A stretch of 32,940 bases of DNA from Chloroflexota bacterium (GTDB taxonomy: Bacteria; Chloroflexota; Anaerolineae; JAAYEA01). A program made the position numbers and the translations under genes. The stretch covers positions 1 through 32,940 of the forward strand of contig JAAYEA010000532.1 in NCBI GenBank assembly GCA_012689325.1, given 5' to 3'. Under the pieces are notes generated by a model. The model saw only the letters and a list, made by a program, of their open reading frames with translations, did no database searches and was not told the DNA's origin. This document shows positions 17,042 to 24,485 of the stretch, piece after piece (within the stretch, counting starts at the first letter, position 1; each line of letters opens with the position of its first letter).

Positions 17042-17434
17042 ATGCGCACCGTCAAGCGTTACGCCAACCGCAAGCTCTACGACCTGGCAGACCGGCGTTA
17101 CATCACCCTGGAGGGCCTCGCCGTGCTGATTCAGGGCGGCGAGGACGTCGAGGTCGTGGATAACGACACGGGCCAGGATATCAGCACCCAGATCCTGGCC
17201 CAGGTCATCTTGGAGCGGGAAAAGGCGCGGCTCAGTGATCTGCCCAAGGCCCTGTTCTTGGGCCTGATCCGCGCCGCTGGCGATGGCCGCGATATCCTCA
17301 AGCGCGCGCTGCTATGGCATGTGCCCTCGCAAGAAGAGCTGGAAGGCATTCGCGCCCAACTCGACAGCCTGGAGCGCAAGGTGGATGCGCTCTTGCAGAA
17401 TCGCGCCAACCCCGACTCGCCCAAGTCGTCCTAG
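17042..17434 (+). CDS. phaR: Polyhydroxyalkanoate synthesis regulator PhaR
   Basis: Repressor of 130 residues with the diagnostic N-terminal PHB/PHA accumulation regulator DNA-binding domain: VKRYANRKLYDLADRRYITL at residues 4-23, then VEVVDNDTGQDISTQILAQV. The C-terminal part includes a PHB-accumulation-like region (FLGLIRAAGDGRDILKRAL) and a short coiled coil (LEGIRAQLDSLERKVDALL). PhaR proteins bind PHA granules and DNA, so phasin genes are derepressed when polymer forms. The gene begins 14 bp after the phasin stop, and the operator-like palindrome at 16620-16640 suggests autoregulation of both genes. Confidence 0.88.
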   Translation: MRTVKRYANRKLYDLADRRYITLEGLAVLIQGGEDVEVVDNDTGQDISTQILAQVILEREKARLSDLPKALFLGLIRAAGDGRDILKRALLWHVPSQEELEGIRAQLDSLERKVDALLQNRANPDSPKSS

Positions 17435-17436
17435 CT

Positions 17437-17478
17437 CATGGCCGGGCCGCCAAACCCTCTGGCCTCTCCCGGCCCATG
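17437..17478. terminator. Possible stem-loop between convergent phaR and GNAT genes
   Basis: CATGGCCGGG at 17437-17446 can pair with CCCGGCCCATG at 17468-17478 with one bulged base and a 21-nt loop. There is only a weak T run after it, so termination here is uncertain. Confidence 0.3.
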
Positions 17479-17480
17479 TT

Positions 17481-17510
17481 TGTGCCTCTGTGCTCTCCGT
17501 GTCTCGGTGG
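17481..17510 (+). repeat. Degenerate CTCTGTG-type intergenic repeat
   Basis: The stretch TGTGCCTCTGTGCTCTCCGT followed by GTCTCGGTGG is an imperfect tandem of a 7-9 bp unit (CTCTGTG, CTCCGTG, CTCGGTG). It resembles the dispersed non-coding repeats seen in several environmental bacterial lineages. Only one copy is present in the window. Confidence 0.3.
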
Positions 17511-17517
17511 CGCAGTC

Positions 17518-18678
17518 CTAGGCCAGGTTCATGTCATAGATGCGCCAGGTCTTGTAGCGCTCCCCGCCCATCGCCTCCGAGATGCGCAGGATCGCCTCGT
17601 TCGTCTCCAGCAGCAGCGAAGGCTCGAACATCTCGTAGCCGTGGGTCAACGCGTACTCTTGCACCTCGCGAAACAGGAGCGCGTCGATGCCCATGCCGCG
17701 GAATTGGGGGAGGATGCCAAAGAACCAGACCCGCAGGCGGGGGATGTGGCGGCGCTGCAAGAAAGCGCGGGCCAGGCGGACCGGCTCGGTATCCAGCGGC
17801 CAGCGCCAGCGAGGCCGCAGCGGCACATAGATATCCGGGATCGTCGCCAGGACGGCGGCGGGCTCCCCCTTGACGTAAGCGAAGCGCAGCAGGTCCGAGA
17901 TGAGTACCATGCCGACGTTGGCGGCGATCAGGTCGGCCTCTTCTGAGGTGATGGGCAAAAAGCCCCAGTTGCGCGACCAGGCCTGGTTATAGATGTCGAT
18001 CAGGATGCCGATCTCGTTGCGCAAGTCCTTGAGGTTGACCTGGCGCGTCGTGATGCCGCGGCGCTCGGCCAGCTTGGCGGCGATGCGCTCCACCCGCTCA
18101 TCCTGATAGTCCTTCGTGTCTATTTTGTAGGCGTGATAGTCCATGGCCTTGTGCAGGCCATAGCGCTGCAGATAATCGTCGTAAAAGGGCGGGTTATGCG
18201 TGCATTCGAGTGTGGGGGGAGTGTCGAAGCCGTCGATCAAGACGCCCTGGCGCTCGTGGGTGGCGTTGGAGTACTCGCCTGGCCCGCGCATCACCTCCAT
18301 GCCCCGCGCCTTGATCCAATCGCGGGCGGCATCCAGCAGCATCTGGGCCACGGCAAAGTCCTCGATGGTCTCGAAAAAGCCGAAAAAGCCGATCTTGCTG
18401 TGATAGTGCTCGTTGAAGCGGCGGTTGATCGCCGCCGAGACGCGACCCACCGGCTCCCCATCGCGGCGCGCCAGGAAATGCGTGACCTCAGCGTCCTTGT
18501 GATAGGGGTGCTGCGGCGTCAGCAAGCCGACGGTCCCCAGGAGCTTGCTCCCCAGATAATCCGAGTCGAGCGGCGGCGTCCAGTTGGGGTCGCCGCGATA
18601 TAGCCGCCACGGCATCCGCACGAACTCGCGCAAGCGACGATCGCCCAGGGGGATCTGCTCGATGGTCAGGTTGGTCAC
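17518..18678 (-). CDS. GNAT-superfamily N-acetyltransferase-like protein (YghO-like)
   Basis: Protein of 386 residues. I start it at GTG 18678 because AGAGGGA lies 7 nt upstream; the longer frame would cross the palindrome at 18700-18717. The N-terminal part has LREFVRMPWRLYRGDPNWTPPL and a GNAT-like strand FLARRDGEPVGRVSAAIN. The middle carries GPGEYSNATHERQGVLIDGF, and the C-terminal GNAT fold has WFFGILPQFRGMGIDALLFREV, the acetyl-CoA binding Q/RxxGxG/A-type loop. This duplicated layout is typical of uncharacterised YghO-like proteins found in many phyla. The substrate is unknown. It is convergent with phaR and divergent from the GH3 gene. Confidence 0.8.
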   Translation of the reverse strand: MTNLTIEQIPLGDRRLREFVRMPWRLYRGDPNWTPPLDSDYLGSKLLGTVGLLTPQHPYHKDAEVTHFLARRDGEPVGRVSAAINRRFNEHYHSKIGFFGFFETIEDFAVAQMLLDAARDWIKARGMEVMRGPGEYSNATHERQGVLIDGFDTPPTLECTHNPPFYDDYLQRYGLHKAMDYHAYKIDTKDYQDERVERIAAKLAERRGITTRQVNLKDLRNEIGILIDIYNQAWSRNWGFLPITSEEADLIAANVGMVLISDLLRFAYVKGEPAAVLATIPDIYVPLRPRWRWPLDTEPVRLARAFLQRRHIPRLRVWFFGILPQFRGMGIDALLFREVQEYALTHGYEMFEPSLLLETNEAILRISEAMGGERYKTWRIYDMNLA

Positions 18679-18699
18679 GTGTCTTCCCTCTTCTCGGAT

Positions 18700-18717
18700 T
18701 TGGCCGCGCGCGGCCAA
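18700..18717. promoter_or_regulatory. Perfect 18-bp palindrome upstream of the GNAT gene
   Basis: TTGGCCGCGCGCGGCCAA is a perfect dyad with no spacer, 21 bp before GTG 18678. It could be an operator or an mRNA hairpin close to the ribosome-binding site. A second weaker inverted repeat, CCAGGAG and CTCCTGG, lies at 18737-18766. The rest of the 289-bp intergenic region shows only the GH3 promoter. Confidence 0.45.
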
Positions 18718-18895
18718 GTGAAGCAAGCGTCCCCTACCAGGAGGCGTGGTGATTGCCATCTCCTGGCTCACCTTTTACTACCATGCCCTGGATTTGTCAA
18801 CTCGATTCCTGGACTCCGGGTACATCAGCGCCGGCCATTATATTAACCCTGCCTCCGTTCACTGGATGCGCCACGAGATGCCAAAGCGCCGCCTA

Positions 18896-18924
18896 TTGAC
18901 TCTCAGGTCGGCGGATGCTATACT
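18896..18924 (+). promoter_or_regulatory. Promoter for the GH3 gene
   Basis: TTGACT at 18896-18901 and TATACT at 18919-18924 with a 17-bp spacer, 43 bp before ATG 18968. Confidence 0.78.
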
Positions 18925-18967
18925 GGCAGTGGTGAATTTTCGCAGGTGGGGCAAAGGAGGCCTCATA

Positions 18968-21154
18968 ATGAGCGCACAAGTGAACGTGGACACCGCATTT
19001 GGCGCGCTGGAGACGGCGCAACCCCTGGCCGAACCCCAGATCGAAGCCAAGGCCCAAGAGTTGCTGGCGCAACTGAGCCTCGAGGAAAAGATCAAAATGA
19101 TGTACGGCGACGTTTCCTGCTGGACATCGCTGATCGGGATGATGAGCGGCGCCTACGGGACCAAGCCGTATGTCGCTGGCCAGGTTCACCGGCTGGGTAT
19201 AGCGGGCATTCGCTTCTCGGACGGGCCTCGCGGCGTCATCCTCAAAGGGGCCACCACCTTTCCCGTGGCCATGGCCCGCGGCGCCACCTGGGACCCCGCC
19301 CTGGAGGAACGGGTGGGCGACGCCATCGGCAAAGAGATGCGGGCGCTGGGCGCCAACCTCTTTGGCGGCGTTTGCATCAACCTGCTGCGCCACCCTGCCG
19401 GGGGCCGCGCGCAGGAAACCTTTGGCGAGGATCCCTGGCATCTGGGCGAGATGGCCGCGGCGCTGGTGCGCGGCGTGCAGCGCCACGTCATGGCCTGCGC
19501 CAAGCACTATGCCCTCAACTCGATGGAGAACGCCCGCTTTCAGGTGGATGTGACCGTCTCTCGCCGCCCCTTGTATGAGGTCTACCTGCCGCACTTTCGC
19601 CGGGTGGTGGAGGAGGGTGTGGCCTGCGTGATGAGCGCCTACAACAGCGTCAACGGGGCGTGGTGCGGCCACAACAAGGTGCTGCTGACCGACATCCTCA
19701 AAAAGCGCTGGGGCTTTCAGGGGTTCGTGGTCACGGACTGGATCATGGGCATGCGGGACGCCAAAGCGGCGGCGCTGGCCGGGCAGGACCTGGAGATGCC
19801 GTTCCGCATGCATTTCCATCGCGACCTGCCGCGGCTCGTGGCGGAGGGCGAGGTCCCCGTGGCGCGGGTGGACGATGCCGTGCTGCGCATGTTGCGCCAG
19901 CAGGTCCGCTTTGCCCAGGGACGCGACCCCAAGCTCTACGACCGCAGCGTGGCCGGCTGCGAGGCGCACCGCCGATTGGCGCGAGAAGTGGCGCAAAAAA
20001 GCATCGTGCTGCTCAAAAACGAGGGCGGGCTCTTGCCCCTCAGCCCCAAGGGCAAGGTGGCCGTCATCGGGCGGCTGGCTGACCGGCCCAACACCGGCGA
20101 CGGCGGGTCGAGCAAGACCCAGCCCGATTACGTGGTCACCCCGTTGCAGGGGCTGCGGGCGGCGCTGGGCGAGGAGCGCGTGCTCCACGCCGACGGCAGC
20201 GACCTGGGGCAGGTGATGGCCGCGGCCCAGGCCGCCGATGCGGCGGTGCTGATCGTTGGCTATACCCACGAGGACGAGGGCGAATACATCCCGCCGAACC
20301 TGCTCGCGCGCGTGGCCGATGTGGTCCCGCCCCCGACGCAAGCAGAGGCAGCCCAATTGCAGGGCGTCATGCAGAGCATGAGCGCCTCGGACAAGACGGT
20401 CGGCGCCCTCTCCGTGGGCGGCGACCGGACCAGCCTGACGCTGCGGCCCGAGGACGAGGCACTGATACAGGCCGTGGCGGCAGCCAACCCCCGCACCGTC
20501 GTGGCCATCATGTCTGGCAGCGCGGTGATCACCGAGGTCTGGCGACGCCGCGTCCCCGCCATCTTGATGCTCTGGTATCCGGGGATGGAGGGCGGCCACG
20601 CCCTGGCCGACGTGCTGCTGGGCAAAGCCAACCCCGGCGGCAAGCTCCCCTGCGTCTTTCCCAAGCGCGCCGAGGACCTGCCCTTCTTTGACCGCGACGC
20701 CACGGCCATCACCTACGACCTCTGGCACGGCCACCACAAGCTGGAGCGGGATGGCGTGGCCCCGGCCTTCCCCTTCGGCTACGGCCTGAGCTACACGGCC
20801 TTTGCCCTGAGCGACCTCCAGCTCGAGCGCGCCGAGATCGGGCCGCAGGACACGCTCCGCGCCACGGTCACCGTGCGCAACACCGGCCCGCGCGCCGGCG
20901 ACGAGGTGGTGCAATTGTACGTGGCGGCGCACGGCTCGCGGGTGGAGCGCCCTCCGAAAGAGCTGAAGGCCTTTGCCCGCGTCTCGCTGGCCCCTAGCGA
21001 AAGCCGCGTGGTCACCTTCGAGGTTCCCGCGCCGCAGTTGGCCTACTTTGACGAGCAGTGGGAGTGGGTGATCGAGCCGCTGGAGTACGAGGCCATCGTT
21101 GGCGCGCACTCGCTGGACCCGCAGGCGCTGCGCGCGCGGTTCCTGGTCCGCTGA
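18968..21154 (+). CDS. Glycoside hydrolase family 3 beta-glucosidase-type enzyme
   Basis: Family 3 glycosidase of 728 residues without a signal peptide, so probably cytoplasmic. ATG 18968 follows AAAGGAGG at 18953-18960 and a promoter at 18896-18924; an earlier in-frame start would lie upstream of that promoter. The N-terminal TIM-barrel domain has LRHPAGGRAQETFGEDPWHL, CAKHYALNSMENARF and GFQGFVVTDWIMG, where the Asp of TDW is the expected nucleophile. The alpha/beta sandwich follows (SIVLLKNEGGLLPLSPKGKV), then VIMSGSA- and GGKLPCVFP-type segments, and an FN3-like C-terminal domain (LRATVTVRNTGPRAGDEVVQ, VERPPKELKAF). It likely hydrolyses imported beta- or other glycosides. A strong terminator follows at 21179-21212. 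Confidence 0.93.
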   Translation: MSAQVNVDTAFGALETAQPLAEPQIEAKAQELLAQLSLEEKIKMMYGDVSCWTSLIGMMSGAYGTKPYVAGQVHRLGIAGIRFSDGPRGVILKGATTFPVAMARGATWDPALEERVGDAIGKEMRALGANLFGGVCINLLRHPAGGRAQETFGEDPWHLGEMAAALVRGVQRHVMACAKHYALNSMENARFQVDVTVSRRPLYEVYLPHFRRVVEEGVACVMSAYNSVNGAWCGHNKVLLTDILKKRWGFQGFVVTDWIMGMRDAKAAALAGQDLEMPFRMHFHRDLPRLVAEGEVPVARVDDAVLRMLRQQVRFAQGRDPKLYDRSVAGCEAHRRLAREVAQKSIVLLKNEGGLLPLSPKGKVAVIGRLADRPNTGDGGSSKTQPDYVVTPLQGLRAALGEERVLHADGSDLGQVMAAAQAADAAVLIVGYTHEDEGEYIPPNLLARVADVVPPPTQAEAAQLQGVMQSMSASDKTVGALSVGGDRTSLTLRPEDEALIQAVAAANPRTVVAIMSGSAVITEVWRRRVPAILMLWYPGMEGGHALADVLLGKANPGGKLPCVFPKRAEDLPFFDRDATAITYDLWHGHHKLERDGVAPAFPFGYGLSYTAFALSDLQLERAEIGPQDTLRATVTVRNTGPRAGDEVVQLYVAAHGSRVERPPKELKAFARVSLAPSESRVVTFEVPAPQLAYFDEQWEWVIEPLEYEAIVGAHSLDPQALRARFLVR

Positions 21155-21178
21155 GCGCGGCCACCGCCATCCATCGCG

Positions 21179-21212
21179 CGAGGGCTGCCGCTGCGGCAGC
21201 CCTCGTTGTTTT
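21179..21212 (+). terminator. Intrinsic terminator after the GH3 gene
   Basis: A perfect 11-bp stem (CGAGGGCTGCC at 21179-21189, complement at 21195-21205) with a 5-nt loop is followed by TTGTTTT. Confidence 0.88.
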
Positions 21213-21220
21213 CCGGGCCT

Positions 21221-21249
21221 TTGACTCGCCGCGTAACTGCGGGTAGTAT
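21221..21249 (+). promoter_or_regulatory. Promoter for the TIM-barrel/GNAT gene pair
   Basis: TTGACT at 21221-21226 and TAGTAT at 21244-21249 with a 17-bp spacer, 30 bp before ATG 21280 and directly after the GH3 terminator. Confidence 0.72.
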
Positions 21250-21279
21250 GAGGGCATCCTATTTCAGCGGAGAGACCCC

Positions 21280-22266
21280 ATGCCCACAACTGCCCTCTTT
21301 GGCCCCTACGGCAGCCAGGCGCTGCAGCACGGCGAGCGCCTGGCGGAATATGGCTGCAATGCCGTCTGGTTCCATGGCTTTGACGAGCGCGCCTTTGACG
21401 CCTGCGCGCGCCACGATCTGGCGCCCTGCGTCGAGTTCCCGACTTTTCGGACCAACTATGACGAGCACCCCGAGCTGGTGCCCATCGGCGCCGACGGTCA
21501 GCCACTGCGGCGCGGGCGGCTCTTTCAGGGCGTCTGCCTCTCCCAACGCGGGTTTGTGGACCGCATCGCCGCCGACCTGTTGGCCGGCGTGCAGCGCTAT
21601 CAGCCCACCGGCATCTGGCTCGATTACCTGACCTACGGCGGCTGGTTCGAGGTTCCCGACCCCGACCTGCAGGAGAGCTGCTTCTGCCCCGCCTGCATCG
21701 CCGAGTTTTGCGAGGCCACCGGCGTCGATGCCGCCACGCCGCAAGCGATCCTCGCCCATCACGCCGGAGCCTGGGCGCGGCACAAGGGCGAGCGCGTCGC
21801 CGGTTACGCGACCCAGTATGCCGCCATCATCCGCGAGCACCTGCCGGATTGCCTCATCGGCGCGTACATGTGCCCCTGGGCCCCGGACGAGTTCGACGGC
21901 GCGCTGAAACGCATCTTTGCCCAGGATCACGCGCTGCTGGCGCCCTCCATCGACGTCTTCACCCCGCTGATCTATGCCGCGAAATGCGGCCGCGCGCCGG
22001 GGTGGGCCGCCGAGGTCTTGACCGCCTCCGCGGCTTGGGTTCCCGCCGGACGCAAGGTGCAATTGATTCTGGACGCGTTGGACTTTCCTGCGAGCTTGCA
22101 GGCCGCCGCGGCGTCGCCCGCGCCCAGTTGGGGCGTGCAGATGTACGGCGGCGCTGACCTATTTGTTGACCCGACCCAGGCGCGCCAGTGGGCGGACGCT
22201 ATCGCCCAGATGCGCGGGAACCTGGAGGGAGGCGCTTGCGATGATCATCCGCCCCTTGTCCGCTGA
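21280..22266 (+). CDS. Uncharacterised glycosidase-like TIM-barrel protein
   Basis: Soluble protein of 328 residues. The sequence reads like a (beta/alpha)8 barrel of the family seen in hypothetical glycosidases with GH10/GH42-like folds: GCNAVWFHGFDERAFDACAR, then GIWLDYLTYGGWFE, a Cys pair in SCFCPACIAEF, AAIIREHLPDCLIGAYMCPW, and DVFTPLIYAAKCGR. The Cys-x-Cys-x2-Cys cluster followed by a helix resembles the FCPxC segment of proteins that enclose the barrel with a small zinc-binding or disulfide loop. Asp in WLDY is a possible catalytic residue. No signal peptide is present. It shares a transcript with the overlapping GNAT gene. I do not recognise a specific family. Confidence 0.72.
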   Translation: MPTTALFGPYGSQALQHGERLAEYGCNAVWFHGFDERAFDACARHDLAPCVEFPTFRTNYDEHPELVPIGADGQPLRRGRLFQGVCLSQRGFVDRIAADLLAGVQRYQPTGIWLDYLTYGGWFEVPDPDLQESCFCPACIAEFCEATGVDAATPQAILAHHAGAWARHKGERVAGYATQYAAIIREHLPDCLIGAYMCPWAPDEFDGALKRIFAQDHALLAPSIDVFTPLIYAAKCGRAPGWAAEVLTASAAWVPAGRKVQLILDALDFPASLQAAAASPAPSWGVQMYGGADLFVDPTQARQWADAIAQMRGNLEGGACDDHPPLVR

Positions 22267-22738
22267 GGACGACCTGCGTGAGCTGGTGGAGCTATCCAGG
22301 GCGTTCTTTGCCGAGTACCAGGGCCACCACGCCGAGTTCTTCAACGTGGAGGATCTGCGCGACGACGATATCCTAGCTTTCTTTTCCCGCTCGCTCGGTT
22401 CCGAGGACCATCGCACCTTCCTCGCCCTGGACGGCGGGCGGATCGTGGGCTATATCACGGTGGCGATCCGCTCCCAGGCCCCGTTCTACCAGGTGCGCCG
22501 CTATGGGACCATCTCGGGGCTCATGGTCCAGCCGGCCTATCGGCGGCAGGGCGTCGCCAGGGGGCTCATGGCGGAGGCCGTCGCCTTTTTTGCGGAGAGG
22601 GGCGTCCGGTATTACACCGTCTATACCGCCGTGGCCAACGAGGGCGCCCTGCGGTTCTACGAGCAGGAGGGGCTGGCCCCGCTGCAGACGGTGCTGATCG
22701 GGAGGGTTGATCCAAAAGCGCGGGATGGCGCGAGTTGA
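22241..22738 (+). CDS. GNAT family N-acetyltransferase
   Basis: Single-domain acetyltransferase of 165 residues. ATG 22241 with GGAGGGAGG at 22224-22232 fits the domain start IIRPLSAEDDLRELVELSRA, and the gene overlaps the upstream one by 26 bp. The acetyl-CoA loop is ISGLMVQPAYRRQGVARGLM (Q/RxxGxG/A type), followed by VYTAVANEGALRFYEQEGL, the typical fourth motif. The substrate, whether a protein N-terminus, small amine or sugar, cannot be told. Its stop codon lies inside the -35 element of the next promoter. Confidence 0.9.
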   Translation: MIIRPLSAEDDLRELVELSRAFFAEYQGHHAEFFNVEDLRDDDILAFFSRSLGSEDHRTFLALDGGRIVGYITVAIRSQAPFYQVRRYGTISGLMVQPAYRRQGVARGLMAEAVAFFAERGVRYYTVYTAVANEGALRFYEQEGLAPLQTVLIGRVDPKARDGAS

Positions 22739-22766
22739 CAGCAGGGCAAATCCTGCTATACTGTCA
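22735..22766 (+). promoter_or_regulatory. Promoter with embedded inverted repeats before the GH/amidase gene
   Basis: TTGACA at 22735-22740 and TATACT at 22757-22762 are separated by 16 bp, with an upstream TGC next to the -10. TGACAG at 22736-22741 is repeated inverted as CTGTCA at 22761-22766, and GCAGG/CCTGC form a nested pair at 22741-22756. The whole promoter is therefore inside a dyad, suggesting a repressor site. Confidence 0.7.
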
Positions 22767-22821
22767 GTAATAATATGGCAGTTGGTTGCAGATTGCCTTG
22801 AGGCAGATTCGGGGGGAGCGC

Positions 22822-24435
22822 ATGGGCAACTCGATGCTGGGCCCGCACATCAATTGGAAATCCGATCAGATTCCCTGGTTGCGCAAGGTCAAGCCCCGCG
22901 TAGCCAAGGTGTTGTTGCAGAACGTGGATCCGGTCTGGATGCGAGAGGCCAAGGAGGCCAGCCCGAACACCTTTTGGGTGGGGCGGCTGGTGGTCTTTCC
23001 GCAACCGTGGGAATCCCCGAAAGAGAACGCGGAAAGGTTCTGCAGCGAGCTTCTATTGCCCGCAGCCGAGCCATTCCGCGGCCTGATCGACGCGTTGGAG
23101 GGATACAACGAGATCGGCTTTACCCAGTTCAAGAGCCGGGCTCCCTCCCTCTTGTCCCGTTTCCTGGGCGCGGCGGCTCGCTCCAACATGGAGGCCCAGG
23201 CCCACGAAGAGATGCAGCGCTACGCCCTGTTCGAAAAGACCCGCGCGCAGATCCTGACCGCCCAGGGCTGGAAATCCGTGGTGGGCAACTTTTCCTCGGG
23301 GACGCCCGAGCTGGAGCTCTGGCCCGACTTTTACCCGGCGCTGGAGGTGGGCGATTACCTGGGGCTGCACGAGTACTCGGCCAATACCCATCCGCCCTAC
23401 CTGGCCAACCTGGACACCTGGCTCTGCCGCCGCTATCAGCGGGTCTATGACGCGCTGCCGGAGAACCTGCGCAAGCCGCTGATCATCACCGAGTGCGGCA
23501 TCGACGGAGGCATGCTGGGGCAGGCGCAGGAGGGCTGGAAGCGCTATACCGACGCGGCGGGCTACCTGAACGAGCTGCAATGGTACGACACCAGCCTCCA
23601 AGCCGACGCCGCCCGCTGGCCCATCGTCGGCGCGACGATCTTTTGCTATGGGCGGGTGGACCCGCGTTGGGAGACCTTTGACATCCACGGCGAGATGTCC
23701 GAGCGCCTGGCGACCTATATGGTGGCCAACCCGCCGCTGCCCTGGAAACCCACCGAGCCGGCCCAGCCCAAAGACGAGCTGGTGGAGCGGCTGAGCGCCG
23801 AGTTCGGGGCCAAGTTCGACGATATCCGCACCGAGCTGATGCGCTCGGGCGAGTTCGACAAGCGCCCGCTGGCGGGCATCAAGCTGCAGGTGATTCATCA
23901 CACCGGCACCGGCACCACGCCCCAGACCTACAGCAACACCATCGCCCGCTATCACGTGGAGAACAACGGCTGGCCCGGCATCGGCTACCATTTCGTCGTC
24001 TATCCGCACAAGGTGCGCTACGTAGGCTCGCTGGATACGGAGCGCGCCAACGTCTGGGGGCGCAATGCCGAGGTCATCGGCATCTCGCTGGTGGGGGATT
24101 TCTCCAAGGAGCCGCCCGCCAGCTCGACGCTGGACCTGTGCAAGCGGCTCTGCAATGTGCTGGATAGCTACCTGGGGCGGCTCTTGCCGCGCGTGGGCCA
24201 CCGCGACGCTTCCTTGCCTGGCCACGGCACCGAGTGCCCGGGCGAGAGCGCCTATGGCCCCGATGGCTGGTTGCAGCGCATCCAGCCCGACGCGCCCGGC
24301 CAGCCCGATGATGAAGACGAGTACGCCGAGGTCAGGGGGCGCGTGGCCACGTTGGAGCAGCAGCTTGTCGCCTGCAGCCTGGAGCTGATGCGCCTGCAAG
24401 AGATCGTCACTCGGCTCAAGCAGGGCCTGCCGTAG
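22822..24435 (+). CDS. Two-domain protein: clan GH-A-like glycosidase plus N-acetylmuramoyl-L-alanine amidase (Amidase_2)
   Basis: Protein of 537 residues starting at ATG 22822 after GGGGGGAG. The first 310 residues look like a clan GH-A barrel: LEGYNEIG with the candidate acid/base Glu97, LHEYSAN near residue 183, and IITECGIDGG with the candidate nucleophile Glu224, in the expected order and spacing. Residues about 350-480 form an Amidase_2/PGRP domain with the zinc ligands His359 or 360 (QVIHHTGTGT), His460 (GHRDAS) and Cys472 (GTECPGE). This would cut between muramic acid and the peptide stem. The last 50 residues are a coiled coil (RVATLEQQLVACSLELMRLQ). No signal peptide is visible. A penicillin-binding protein follows, supporting a cell-wall role. 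A phage-lysin origin is possible. Confidence 0.85.
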   Translation: MGNSMLGPHINWKSDQIPWLRKVKPRVAKVLLQNVDPVWMREAKEASPNTFWVGRLVVFPQPWESPKENAERFCSELLLPAAEPFRGLIDALEGYNEIGFTQFKSRAPSLLSRFLGAAARSNMEAQAHEEMQRYALFEKTRAQILTAQGWKSVVGNFSSGTPELELWPDFYPALEVGDYLGLHEYSANTHPPYLANLDTWLCRRYQRVYDALPENLRKPLIITECGIDGGMLGQAQEGWKRYTDAAGYLNELQWYDTSLQADAARWPIVGATIFCYGRVDPRWETFDIHGEMSERLATYMVANPPLPWKPTEPAQPKDELVERLSAEFGAKFDDIRTELMRSGEFDKRPLAGIKLQVIHHTGTGTTPQTYSNTIARYHVENNGWPGIGYHFVVYPHKVRYVGSLDTERANVWGRNAEVIGISLVGDFSKEPPASSTLDLCKRLCNVLDSYLGRLLPRVGHRDASLPGHGTECPGESAYGPDGWLQRIQPDAPGQPDDEDEYAEVRGRVATLEQQLVACSLELMRLQEIVTRLKQGLP

Positions 24436-24485
24436 CGCAGGCCGGTTCTTGGGGGAACCTTGGCGGTCCGGGGCGCGTCTATCTG

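Noticed and set aside
18893-21505. Minus-strand open frame of 870 codons opposite the GH3 gene
   Set aside because: It mirrors the GH3 gene, runs through its terminator and the next promoter, and has the same low-complexity composition as other shadows.
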